In this document: positions 1-8,411 of the stretch, piece by piece
How the letters are laid out: each line of letters begins with the position of its first letter
Position numbering within the stretch: the stretch's first letter is position 1
Origin: Modicisalibacter sp049808615
GTDB taxonomy: Bacteria > Pseudomonadota > Gammaproteobacteria > Pseudomonadales > Halomonadaceae
NCBI RefSeq assembly: GCF_049808615.1
Contig: NZ_JBNCAN010000012.1
Span: forward strand, 1 to 64,000
Reading direction: 5' to 3'
DNA: 64,000 nucleotides
The notes under the pieces: generated by a model
Told to the model about the DNA's origin: nothing
The model's input: the letters and a program-made list of their open reading frames with translations, nothing else
The model's database searches: none
Translations under genes and position numbers: made by a program

Positions 1-123
1 ACTGGCGCGGAACTTGACGTTGGGCATGGCACTGTCTGGGTGAATGGCGATATTCGCTATATTGCCATGCAGTTCAGTAGGTTAGAAGCATTCCTGGGGG
101 CCGGTCTCACGGATTCAGGGTAA
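1..123 (+). CDS. 3' end of an unidentified protein (partial)
   Basis: The window opens inside a reading frame that runs in frame 1 to a TAA at 121-123 and gives 40 C-terminal residues ending in ...GAGLTDSG. Composition and codon use look like real coding sequence: no rare-codon clusters, and a G/C-rich third position that stops abruptly at the stop codon, where the DNA turns AT-rich. The family is not recognisable from so short a tail. It is co-directional with the polysaccharide gene starting at 747 but separated from it by more than 600 bases, so co-transcription is not implied. Confidence 0.5.
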   Translation, partial: TGAELDVGHGTVWVNGDIRYIAMQFSRLEAFLGAGLTDSG

Positions 124-746
124 ACTTATTTAATATGAACTTATTTAATTTGTCCTTCTAGTTAAAACATGTCCGCGCCTGGCGGCCATCGATAACCGAC
201 AAGCAAGTAATTAACCTACACAAACCATTTATATAATTAAAATTTAATTAAAAATCTAACCCATCGAACACTGTCAAAAATTAGAAAAATAAACTTGGGT
301 ATCCATGGGTAGACGCTTACTATAGACATGTACTTAACAAAAGTACACCCTTTGAAACAATGCGCGGAACAAAGCCTTTTTCGGAACGCCGTCCGGCAAA
401 GATTTAGAAACAAAATAGCAAACCGATCTATAGAAACATAAAGCTGTTATTTATTATGTATAATTTTTCTATCGGCGACGTTGATATCTTGGATTAAAAC
501 CTTGACATACTAATAAATTCGCTAGGCCAGACTGGTTTTGAATAGAACTTTACATGTCTGTTTTTGCCATATAAGCGAAAGGTAAGAAACCGCATGGGTC
601 ATTGCCCTGTGCAGTCTTATCAAAGCCATACTTCGGCGGGAGCACTAGTTAATGCATAAAAAATTAAAGAATGAATATTTTAATAATTCACGCGGAAAAT
701 GCTTTCACTCTTTTTTGCAGTTTGTATAAGCATTTATAAGGAAATA
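124..746. other. AT-rich intergenic stretch upstream of the 4,6-dehydratase gene
   Basis: No convincing gene is seen here. The stretch is strongly AT-rich and begins with a 12-base direct repeat, AACTTATTTAAT, at 123-134 and 138-149, separated by ATG (period 15). A TTGACA hexamer at 502-507 has no matching -10 hexamer at normal spacing. The region presumably holds the promoter of the plus-strand gene at 747. No ops/JUMPstart core was found on the plus strand here. Confidence 0.4.
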
Positions 747-2780
747 ATGAGCATGCATCCACTTTTCAAAAAGATGTTCCGATTGCCGCGCACCTACAAA
801 CGTATTATTCAACTGCTCGTTGACGCTGTCTTGCTGACCATCAGTTTTGTGCTTGCGATGCTGCTCCGATTAGATAGTTGGAACCCTATTTATGAGCAGC
901 GTACCTGGCTAATGTTGCTCGCCTTGATACCCTTGAGCCTGATCATTTTTATTCGCTTAGGCTTCTATCGCGCTGTTGTCCGTTACATGAGCCAAAAAGC
1001 ACTGCATGCGATTCTCCTTGGTGTAGTGAGTTCAGCAATCGCAATGGCGGTCATCAGCTATTTGCTCAATCTACCGATACCCCGCTCCATACCCATTATT
1101 TATGCCATGCTGGCATTGCTGACCATTGGGGGCATTCGCGTCTTCCTGCGTTCGCTTTATCAGCGAAGCCTAATGCGCAATAAGATATGTGTTGCTATCT
1201 ATGGTGCCGGCGCAGCGGGTTCTCAACTGGTTGCCTCCCTGCGCCATGGCCAGGAATACGTGCCAGTATGCTTCATTGACGACTGGCGCGGTATGCGTGG
1301 CACGCTCGTCGAAGGGCTCAAGGTCTATTCACCCAGTGAGCTACCGCGTCTTATCAAGCAATACGGAGTCAAGCGTGTACTACTGGCCATACCAAGCGCT
1401 TCACTTGGTCGGCGTAGAGAAATACTGAAAATGCTGGAGCCTATTGCTGTTCCAGTGCAGACCGTTCCCGGCATGGCGGATGTCATCGCAGGACGTGCAC
1501 GCATCAATGAAATTCGCGATGTCACGGTAGAAGATTTGCTTGGGCGAGACCCGGTCCCCCCGAACCAGTCTTTGCTGGATGCCAATATCCGAGACAAGGT
1601 GGTAATGGTCACTGGTGCAGGAGGCTCTATCGGCTCGGAGCTATGCCGCCAGGTTCTTCAGCAATCTCCGCGACAACTCATTCTGTTCGAAATATGTGAG
1701 TACTCCCTCTACCAGATAGAAAAGGAGTTGCTGCAGTTTTCCAAGGCAGCAGGATTAGCGATACCGATCAAGACGCTTCTTGGTTCCGTACAAAAACGGC
1801 AACGCCTTGAAGGCGTAATGCGCGCTTTCAACGTGCAAACCATCTATCACGCAGCTGCCTACAAGCATGTGCCATTGGTCGAGCACAACGCCATAGAGGG
1901 TATTCGCAACAATGTATTCGGCACCTTGGAAACCGCAAGAGCAGCCATGGCTTGCAACGTGGAGACGTTCGTTCTGGTGTCCACGGATAAGGCCGTGCGC
2001 CCGACCAACGTAATGGGAACCACCAAGCGTCTTGCTGAACTTATATGTCAGGCATTCGCTCGGGAACAAAGTGCAACTCGCTTCTGCATGGTCCGCTTCG
2101 GTAATGTTCTAGGATCGTCCGGTTCTGTCGTACCCCTTTTCCGAAAGCAAATCAGGGAGGGCGGCCCGATTACCGTGACCCATCCCGATATCACCCGTTA
2201 CTTTATGACCATTCCTGAAGCGGCTCAACTGGTGATTCAAGCGGGAGCCATGGGTCATGGTGGCGACGTCTTCGTCCTTAACATGGGGGAGCCGGTCAGG
2301 ATCAGCGATCTGGCCATGCACATGGTGCGCCTCTCAGGCCTCGAAGTGATGAGCGCCGACTCGCCTGATGGTGATATAGAGATTGTCTACACAGGATTAC
2401 GTCCAGGTGAAAAACTTTTCGAAGAGTTGTTGATCGGGGATGAGGTTATCGAAACCGCACATCCCAGGATCATGACCGCGAAAGAAGGTTACTGGAGATG
2501 GGCCAGGCTTGAAAAGTATCTCCAGCGGCTAGATGAAGCCGCTTACAGGGTCCGGCACGATGATATCCGCAAATTGCTACTCGAGGCGCCTGCGGCATAC
2601 CACCCTCGAGATCAAATCGCTGACTTGGTATGGATCGAAGAAAGCGCCACCCCCTGTGTCGACTCAAAAGCTTCGGTTGTCGAAACCAGGAAAGAGGCCA
2701 GATCGAAAACCAGCTTGATCGATCTAGAGCCATCGATCTCCTCTCCTACCAACTGGACCATCGGTGCAAGACAACGCTAA
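747..2780 (+). CDS. WbpM/CapD-family UDP-HexNAc 4,6-dehydratase (membrane type)
   Basis: Large inner-membrane nucleotide-sugar 4,6-dehydratase of the WbpM/FlmA/CapD class, expected to convert a UDP-N-acetylhexosamine to its 4-keto-6-deoxy form for surface glycans. From the ATG at 747 (677 aa) there is an N-terminal membrane part of about four helices, a first Rossmann-like domain beginning with GAGAAG near residue 153, and an extended SDR domain. The SDR domain has TGAGGSIG at 289-296, the Ser-Thr-Asp-Lys catalytic stretch at 412-415, and Met-x-x-x-Lys at 423-427 in place of Tyr-x-x-x-Lys, the hallmark of the WbpM branch. An in-frame ATG at 699 exists, but AAGGAA at 738-743 favours the ATG at 747 or 753. 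It is followed after 49 bases by the UDP-sugar dehydrogenase, probably in one transcript. Confidence 0.9.
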   Translation: MSMHPLFKKMFRLPRTYKRIIQLLVDAVLLTISFVLAMLLRLDSWNPIYEQRTWLMLLALIPLSLIIFIRLGFYRAVVRYMSQKALHAILLGVVSSAIAMAVISYLLNLPIPRSIPIIYAMLALLTIGGIRVFLRSLYQRSLMRNKICVAIYGAGAAGSQLVASLRHGQEYVPVCFIDDWRGMRGTLVEGLKVYSPSELPRLIKQYGVKRVLLAIPSASLGRRREILKMLEPIAVPVQTVPGMADVIAGRARINEIRDVTVEDLLGRDPVPPNQSLLDANIRDKVVMVTGAGGSIGSELCRQVLQQSPRQLILFEICEYSLYQIEKELLQFSKAAGLAIPIKTLLGSVQKRQRLEGVMRAFNVQTIYHAAAYKHVPLVEHNAIEGIRNNVFGTLETARAAMACNVETFVLVSTDKAVRPTNVMGTTKRLAELICQAFAREQSATRFCMVRFGNVLGSSGSVVPLFRKQIREGGPITVTHPDITRYFMTIPEAAQLVIQAGAMGHGGDVFVLNMGEPVRISDLAMHMVRLSGLEVMSADSPDGDIEIVYTGLRPGEKLFEELLIGDEVIETAHPRIMTAKEGYWRWARLEKYLQRLDEAAYRVRHDDIRKLLLEAPAAYHPRDQIADLVWIEESATPCVDSKASVVETRKEARSKTSLIDLEPSISSPTNWTIGARQR

Positions 2781-2829
2781 CTCTTTACTCAACAGACACT
2801 CTGGATAAAAGATGAAAGGCACAGTCAGC

Positions 2830-4098
2830 ATGGACAAAATACGCTTGGGTATTATCGGACTTGGCTACGTCGGTCTACCACTAGCCGTTGAGTTCGGTAA
2901 AAAGCTTCCGACCATAGGCTTTGATATCAATGCACAACGTATTGCACAGCTGAGTGCCGGTATCGATCTGACTCGTGAGGTCGAACCGGAACTCCTGAGC
3001 GAAGCGAACCGGCTAGCGTTCACCAGTGACTTAGAGGCACTACGCGAGTGCAATGTTTATATCGTTACGGTCCCTACCCCCATCGACGAACAACATTGCC
3101 CCGACTTGACGCCTTTGTTGAAAGCAAGTGAGACACTTGGCAATGTCATCGCTCGAGGCGACATCGTCATTTACGAATCTACCGTGTACCCGGGCGCCAC
3201 CGAAGAAGACTGCATACCAGTCATCGAACGGATATCAGGCTTAACCTACAATACCGACTTTTTTGCTGGCTATAGCCCTGAGCGCATAAACCCGGGTGAC
3301 AAGGAGCACCGCGTCACCAATATTAGAAAGGTGACTTCAGGATCGACACCCGAGGTAGCAGCCTTTGTAGATAAGCTTTATTCGTCGGTCATCACTGCAG
3401 GTACTTTTCAGGCAAGCTCCATTCGTGTGGCCGAAGCCGCCAAGGTCATCGAAAACACCCAGCGTGACGTGAATATTGCGCTGATCAACGAGTTAGCGGT
3501 CATCTTCAATCGATTGAATATCGATACCGAAGAGGTACTTGAGGCAGCCGGAACAAAATGGAATTTCTTACCGTTTCGTCCGGGGCTGGTGGGAGGACAC
3601 TGCATCGGTGTAGACCCTTACTACCTGACTCATAAGGCCCAGCAAGTCGGCTATCATCCCGAGGTAATTCTCTCGGGTCGTCGCATCAACGACGGAATGG
3701 GCGCCTATGTTGCAGGCCAGCTCATCAAGCAGATGATCAAGCAGCGGATTCATGTCCAGGGAGCGCGCGTATTGATACTGGGATTGACCTTCAAGGAAAA
3801 CTGTCCAGACCTACGTAACACGAGGGTAGTCGATATCATCAAGGAGCTTGAAGACTATAATGTCGCAATGGACGTTTATGATCCATTGGCAAGCAAGGAT
3901 GAAGCGGTTCATGAGTACGGTATTCGCCCCGTAGACGAACCCGGAGAGAGTAGCTACGACGCCATCATCTTGGCAGTTGGCCACCGTGAATTCTGCGCCC
4001 TGGGTGCTCGGCGTTTGCGTGCCTGGGGCAAGCCGACCCATGTTCTCTATGATTTGAAATACGCACTGCCTCGAGGGGAAGCCGATCTGCGTTTATAG
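2830..4098 (+). CDS. UDP-N-acetylhexosamine 6-dehydrogenase (WbpO/TviB-like nucleotide sugar dehydrogenase)
   Basis: UDP-glucose/GDP-mannose dehydrogenase family enzyme that oxidises C6 of a UDP-sugar to the uronic acid with two NAD+. From ATG 2830 it is 422 aa and shows the NAD-binding GLGYVGLP near residues 11-18 and the catalytic Cys258 in GGHCIGVDPYY. The Asn-Thr-Gln and Lys-Val-Ile-Glu stretch of the central helical domain is also present. Length and the ...VGGHCIGVDPYYL... context match the UDP-GalNAc/GlcNAc 6-dehydrogenases WbpO and TviB rather than UDP-glucose dehydrogenase; the exact substrate is inference. An upstream ATG at 2812 is in frame, but AAAGG at 2815-2819 sits 10 bases before 2830. 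The likely product is an N-acetylhexosaminuronic acid for the capsule repeat. Confidence 0.88.
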   Translation: MDKIRLGIIGLGYVGLPLAVEFGKKLPTIGFDINAQRIAQLSAGIDLTREVEPELLSEANRLAFTSDLEALRECNVYIVTVPTPIDEQHCPDLTPLLKASETLGNVIARGDIVIYESTVYPGATEEDCIPVIERISGLTYNTDFFAGYSPERINPGDKEHRVTNIRKVTSGSTPEVAAFVDKLYSSVITAGTFQASSIRVAEAAKVIENTQRDVNIALINELAVIFNRLNIDTEEVLEAAGTKWNFLPFRPGLVGGHCIGVDPYYLTHKAQQVGYHPEVILSGRRINDGMGAYVAGQLIKQMIKQRIHVQGARVLILGLTFKENCPDLRNTRVVDIIKELEDYNVAMDVYDPLASKDEAVHEYGIRPVDEPGESSYDAIILAVGHREFCALGARRLRAWGKPTHVLYDLKYALPRGEADLRL

Positions 4099-4267
4099 TA
4101 AACATCAAATAACTTAGACGACATGCTACCAATTATATTTGACACCATTTTCACTTAGGGAGCTTATGGCAGGCTAATGAGGATGGTGTTTAGTATTGTT
4201 AATAACATATAGAGCCACTATTTAAATTTAAAAGAGCATCTTGAAATAAGCTTTCCATTAACAGAAA

Positions 4268-4301
4268 AATCCGGATCGCGCTATGCGCACCAATCCGGAT
4301 T
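4268..4301 (-). terminator. Terminator closing the minus-strand polysaccharide array (possibly bidirectional)
   Basis: A perfect 9-bp inverted repeat, AATCCGGAT at 4268-4276 with ATCCGGATT at 4293-4301, encloses an inner GCGC-TAT-GCGC hairpin. Read on the minus strand, the stem is followed directly by TTTTTCTGTT, fitting an intrinsic terminator 35 bases past the stop of the RmlC-like gene. In the plus direction the stem lies between the convergent genes but lacks a U-run. Confidence 0.7.
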
Positions 4302-4335
4302 AAAATAACTATAAAGTAATAAGATATTATTTCTG

Positions 4336-4884
4336 TTAGAAAAGCGGCTCAGTACGTTCACTGATTAAAGGCCAGTTTGCGTCCTTTTCAGAAACAACTG
4401 TCACTGCAGTGGGCCATGAGATACCAAGTGCTTCATCACAATATCGCAAGCCATCTTCGGACTCAGGATGATATGATGCCGATACTAAGTAGCTAACCTC
4501 AGCATCATCGGTCAAAGTGATAAACGAGTGTGCAAATCCTGATGGAACATACAGCTGTCGATGGTTGCTATCCGTCAGCTCGAACATCTGATGTTGAAGG
4601 TATGTGGAAGAATCTTGTCTAAGATCGACAATCACATCAACTATAGCCCCTCTCAAACAGCGCACTAATTTAACTTCTGCATGGGGGCGCCGCTGATAGT
4701 GTAGCCCTCGCAAAGTACCGCGCTGTGCAGAAAAAGAAGTATTCTGCTGTTGAAAGTCGGAAATTAGACCATGTGTGGAAAATTCCTCTTGACACATCGT
4801 CCGTGCGAAGTATCCACGTTTATCACCACGAGGTTCAAACTCAATGAGCCAAGCATCGTTTAGACTGGTTTGATTAAACTTCAT
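4336..4884 (-). CDS. RmlC-like nucleotide-sugar 3,5-epimerase (dTDP-4-dehydrorhamnose 3,5-epimerase family)
   Basis: Cupin-fold epimerase of the RmlC family, 182 aa, the usual length. The signature GTLRGLHYQ spans residues 56-64. Catalytic and substrate residues known from RmlC are in place: His62, Lys72, Tyr132 and Tyr138. Family members epimerise C3 and/or C5 of nucleotide 4-keto-6-deoxy sugars. No dTDP-glucose pathway genes (rmlA, rmlB, rmlD) are in this window, and the neighbours are a CDP-glucose pyrophosphorylase, an SDR and a DRL-like oxidoreductase. A CDP-linked 4-keto sugar is therefore a more likely substrate than dTDP-4-keto-rhamnose precursors; this is inference. It is the last gene of the minus-strand array, 36 bases after the DRL-like gene. 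Confidence 0.82.
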   Translation of the reverse strand: MKFNQTSLNDAWLIEFEPRGDKRGYFARTMCQEEFSTHGLISDFQQQNTSFSAQRGTLRGLHYQRRPHAEVKLVRCLRGAIVDVIVDLRQDSSTYLQHQMFELTDSNHRQLYVPSGFAHSFITLTDDAEVSYLVSASYHPESEDGLRYCDEALGISWPTAVTVVSEKDANWPLISERTEPLF

Positions 4885-4920
4885 CGTTATCCCCTAACGT
4901 TTACTACTATAGTATTTCGC

Positions 4921-6240
4921 TTATTGGCACCCAAAAAGACGCTCTTGCTCGGCGTACAACTGATCGATTAATCGTCCATTTGGAACGATGACGTCGTCGA
5001 GCGTCAGTGGCGTATCTTTTTCGACTGGCCTTATCAGTTTGCAGCCAAGGGCTAGGCCGACGGGTAACAAGTTATCGTGACGGATCACCTCAATGTTCTC
5101 GGCAACACCATAGACTTCAAATCCCCCAAACTCCTGGATTTCTTCGCCTGCGGAAAGGGCTTTCTTGGCGACGGCAATCACGCCGACCGTCGGCCCTCCT
5201 GACGGCGTGAGAACCGGATCCTGAAAAAGTACGGCACGAGCGACCGATGTAGGCACCTCAAAATGACAAAGATGATAAGGGGTATAAAAACAGTAGTACG
5301 GTCCCTTCCCCAACTTGTAGAGTTCAAGGTAATGCTGCTGCCGAGGGTGTTCTAGCGTACCCAGTACGAAAACTCCCGGTCCAGGACGGGCGCCAACGAC
5401 ATAATCCACCAGTCCTGGGCCCGCTGAATTCAGATAGGGTTCGAAGGCGGATACGGTTTGTTCGATAGGTACCTGGGCCGCCGAAGGGTCGCCACCCGAA
5501 AAGTCAGGCCCCAGCATTCCTCTGCGTGCTACTTTCATTCCTGTTCCGTTGGCTACTATAGCTTGCTCGAATGAGATCTTCGTTCCATCAGCAAAGGATG
5601 CCACCATGGCAGGTTTCTGCCCCCAGCGCTTCGCAAAGCTTTCTTGGGTAGCGGGATTTCGATAAGGGTCATGCAACCCCTTTATATTGCCGCAAAGCAC
5701 CGGAGTTACTCCCAGCCCTTTGACGAATCGATAGAGATTCATCTGAACACCTGGCTGGTCGCCATCTGAAAAGCTATAGATTACGCCCGCTTGATCAGCT
5801 TTTACCTTCAGTATCGGACCAATAGTGCCATCGAGCTCGGCATTCATTTGGATGACATGCTTACCACTTTCAATCGCAGCAAGAACAGCATGAGCAGCAA
5901 ATTCTACGGAACCAGTTACCTCAATCACCGCATCAAGCCCACCAGCGGTGGCCAGCGCAATGGCATCTTCAGTGACGGCGGGACGTCCGACTGCAATTGC
6001 AGCTTCCAGTTCTTTGCGTGTGTCACAACGAACTGGTCGGACATCAACTTGATCGTAGACTCCAATGGCAGAATCCACGTTTCGATTGGCAACAGCACAT
6101 AAGCGCATTCCTGGCGTCGCTGTCATAATCTGTAAGCCGATGCCGCTACCTTGGAATCCGGCTCCTATAAGGCCTACACGGATAGGATCTTGTTCGGCTT
6201 CTCGCCTGGCTAGCGCATTATCCACGATGATCATCAGCAT
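4921..6240 (-). CDS. DRL-like (COG4091) NAD(P)-dependent oxidoreductase with C-terminal SAF domain
   Basis: A 439-aa protein of the homoserine-dehydrogenase-like/SAF family. This family contains DRL (DXR-like), the second type of 1-deoxy-xylulose-5-phosphate reductoisomerase known from Brucella. Residues 22-31 hold the Rossmann motif GLIGAGFQG. The central catalytic domain has SFSDGDQPGVQMNLYRF (156-172), GNIKGLHDPYRNPATQ (184-199) and FADGTKISFEQAIVANGTGM (216-235), and the C-terminal third is SAF-like. DRL chemistry rearranges a linear keto-sugar phosphate into a branched polyol and reduces it. Its place between an RmlC homolog and a CDP-glucose pyrophosphorylase suggests a sugar-building role, not isoprenoid synthesis. 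The start could be the ATG at 6240 or 6234; the ribosome binding site is weak for both. Family is seen; function is inferred. Confidence 0.8.
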   Translation of the reverse strand: MLMIIVDNALARREAEQDPIRVGLIGAGFQGSGIGLQIMTATPGMRLCAVANRNVDSAIGVYDQVDVRPVRCDTRKELEAAIAVGRPAVTEDAIALATAGGLDAVIEVTGSVEFAAHAVLAAIESGKHVIQMNAELDGTIGPILKVKADQAGVIYSFSDGDQPGVQMNLYRFVKGLGVTPVLCGNIKGLHDPYRNPATQESFAKRWGQKPAMVASFADGTKISFEQAIVANGTGMKVARRGMLGPDFSGGDPSAAQVPIEQTVSAFEPYLNSAGPGLVDYVVGARPGPGVFVLGTLEHPRQQHYLELYKLGKGPYYCFYTPYHLCHFEVPTSVARAVLFQDPVLTPSGGPTVGVIAVAKKALSAGEEIQEFGGFEVYGVAENIEVIRHDNLLPVGLALGCKLIRPVEKDTPLTLDDVIVPNGRLIDQLYAEQERLFGCQ

Positions 6241-6390
6241 CTCGCGAGTCGATCCGTGATGAACGGATGAGGGTTGACGTCATGCTGTCACCCCTTTCTC
6301 GCGGCCTCCCCTGAGTTGGTGCGTAATAGTTAGTTGTCTAGATTTGGATGAAGGTGGCCTTGTGACGGTGACTCGGACCCTTCCTGACAC

Positions 6391-7167
6391 TCAGTCCTTC
6401 CAAACCTTCCAAGGCGGGTTATCTAACCATGTGGCTTCCAGCACCATCTTGTCTCGCAATGAATCCATGCTCTGCCAATAACCCTGATGATGAAAGTAGC
6501 CCAGTTTGTTGAGTTCGATCATCCTCTCCATGGGTTCATTTTCCCAAGTGGTCTGATCGTTATCGATCAGATCCAGAACTTCTGGCTCGCAAACAAAGAA
6601 ACCGCCATTGATCAAGCCCCCATCTACAGCTCCCTTTTCCCGGAAAGCCATGACCCGATTCTCATCTTCGCTCAATCGTAACGCACCATATCGTCCTGGC
6701 TGAGTCACGGCCGTAAGAGTACACCAGTTATTCGATGCTTTATGTGCAGCAACTAGCGCATTGATATCGACATTGCTGACCCCGTCACCGTATGTCAGAC
6801 AGAAGGGCCCGTCTGACAACAATGATGTAGCTTTCTTGATACGACCTCCAGTTAACGCATCGGCCCCGGTGTCAAGAACCGTCACGGTCCAATCCTCGTT
6901 GACACCTTGGAGCCAATCAATTTTTCCGCTCTTGAGGTCAATGGTATAGTCCGTTTGCTTTCCTCGGTAATTAAGGAAGTAATCACGTATATAATCGACT
7001 CTATATCCGCCTAAAACGACAAAATCCTTAAATCCATAATGGGAATACAATTTCATAATATGCCACAGGATTGGACGCCCGCCCACTTCTACCATGGGTT
7101 TCGGGCGAATCGCTGTTTCTTCACTTAGACGAGTGCCGTAACCACCCGCTAGAATCGCTACCTTCAT
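6391..7167 (-). CDS. rfbF: Glucose-1-phosphate cytidylyltransferase
   Basis: Makes CDP-glucose from CTP and glucose-1-phosphate, the entry step to CDP-hexoses. At 258 aa it has the standard RfbF length. The nucleotidyltransferase signature LAGGYGTRL lies at residues 6-14, with Lys23 in RPKPMVEVGG, and LTYGDGVSNVD carries the metal-binding Asp. A clear ribosome binding site (AGAGGTGGG) precedes the ATG at 7167. Its usual partner RfbG (CDP-glucose 4,6-dehydratase) is not next door; instead an SDR of another type lies upstream and the DRL-like gene downstream after 150 bases. The module is thus CDP-sugar based but not the standard CDP-dideoxyhexose pathway. Confidence 0.92.
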   Translation of the reverse strand: MKVAILAGGYGTRLSEETAIRPKPMVEVGGRPILWHIMKLYSHYGFKDFVVLGGYRVDYIRDYFLNYRGKQTDYTIDLKSGKIDWLQGVNEDWTVTVLDTGADALTGGRIKKATSLLSDGPFCLTYGDGVSNVDINALVAAHKASNNWCTLTAVTQPGRYGALRLSEDENRVMAFREKGAVDGGLINGGFFVCEPEVLDLIDNDQTTWENEPMERMIELNKLGYFHHQGYWQSMDSLRDKMVLEATWLDNPPWKVWKD

Positions 7168-7238
7168 GTTCCCACCTCTATCATTATTAGTAATAACTAT
7201 ATACTACGCATCTTTAAACGTTTAACTTTTTACAGCTA

Positions 7239-8291
7239 TTAATATGTTACATTCGACCACTTCAGAGCCTCTGACAGATGGCCGGAATCAATATGTGCTT
7301 GAAGTACATGCAAGCGCATTAATGGGGAAGTACGGAACTCAGAGTCTGAGAATTTCATCCGTTTCAGTCCCTCAATTAAACCCTTGATCGAATCTGACAA
7401 TGTCATTTGAGGCTGATATTCCGGTGCCAATTTTGCGAAGAGACTGAAATCAACCTGATAGGAGCGACTATCAACTGCGGCATCAGTATTGATACTGACC
7501 GTTGTGCCTGGAATCGCTTCGGCAACGGCCGCCGCCAAGTCGCGAACCTGATGATTGCGCTGATTAGATCCCGTATTGATATTGAGTATTCTTCCTCCAT
7601 CGTCGGCCCTGCGCTGTACTGCCCAGTCAATTGCACGGGCCATGTCAGCAACGTCGATCAAAGGTCTCCAAGGAGATCCATCGCTAAGCACCGTTATCGT
7701 TCCCTGACTCAATGCACAAGCGACGAAATCATTAAGGACCAAATCCAAACGCAAACGATCTGACATGCCACAAGCCGTTGCAAAACGCAGATTGGTGATG
7801 ACCATGTCGCCATTGATACCCGATACAGCATCCTCAACACCTATCTTGGACTTTGCATAATCAGTCATCGGCGCAACCTGATCCATTTCTCTGCGCGGCG
7901 CACCGCTCGCGACTCCGTAGACACTACAACTGGATGCGAATACAAAGTTTTTTACTCCAGCCTTAGCTGCCTGTCTGGCAATAGAAACAGTTGCATCCTG
8001 ATTAATTTCTTTTGTAACAGCAGCGAATCGACTCCCCATCGGATCATTAGACACGGCAGCAAGCTGTATCACAGCAGTGTATCCCTCAAGCATGTCTGCT
8101 GGCATCTCGCGAATATCACCAAAAAATTGTTTTTCAAGATGACGCTCAGGTAAATAGTGCACGCCAGTGAGGCAATGCGCGAAATAGGCATTGTCATATC
8201 CATGAAGAATTGCTTCAGGATGCTGACGTGCAAGCTCACGAACCACCGCAGGTCCGATATAACCCATATTGCCAATGATAAGTATCTTCAT
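7239..8291 (-). CDS. NAD-dependent epimerase/dehydratase (extended SDR), nucleotide-sugar type
   Basis: Extended SDR, 350 aa, probably acting on a CDP-sugar. The N-terminal motif is the variant GNMGYIG (residues 7-13). The active site shows ASSCSVYG and the catalytic Tyr-x-x-x-Lys in DYAKSK. The usual Thr-Asp-Glu/Lys dyad of hexose 4,6-dehydratases is replaced by Ser-Ser-Cys-Ser. An epimerase or 4-keto reductase role therefore fits better than dehydratase, although a dehydratase step is missing from the module. It starts with a good AGGGA ribosome binding site and lies 71 bases before rfbF on the same strand. It is the first gene of the terminal four-gene module. Confidence 0.8.
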   Translation of the reverse strand: MKILIIGNMGYIGPAVVRELARQHPEAILHGYDNAYFAHCLTGVHYLPERHLEKQFFGDIREMPADMLEGYTAVIQLAAVSNDPMGSRFAAVTKEINQDATVSIARQAAKAGVKNFVFASSCSVYGVASGAPRREMDQVAPMTDYAKSKIGVEDAVSGINGDMVITNLRFATACGMSDRLRLDLVLNDFVACALSQGTITVLSDGSPWRPLIDVADMARAIDWAVQRRADDGGRILNINTGSNQRNHQVRDLAAAVAEAIPGTTVSINTDAAVDSRSYQVDFSLFAKLAPEYQPQMTLSDSIKGLIEGLKRMKFSDSEFRTSPLMRLHVLQAHIDSGHLSEALKWSNVTY

Positions 8292-8411
8292 GAGAGATCC
8301 CTTTCTGGTAAATTTGTACTTTGAACAACTGAAAAATTTAATTTTTTAGTTTTTATATAAATATCTATTTGCGTGAACATGATCATTCATTAGCTCTTAT
8401 TTAAAACATAG

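Noticed and set aside
502..507. TTGACA as a sigma-70 -35 box for the 4,6-dehydratase gene
   Set aside because: No -10-like hexamer at 16-18 bases; the call would rest on one hexamer in AT-rich DNA.
4921..6240. Homoserine dehydrogenase
   Set aside because: The N-terminal domain is related, but the central motifs and the SAF domain are those of the COG4091/DRL group, and the context is nucleotide-sugar metabolism.
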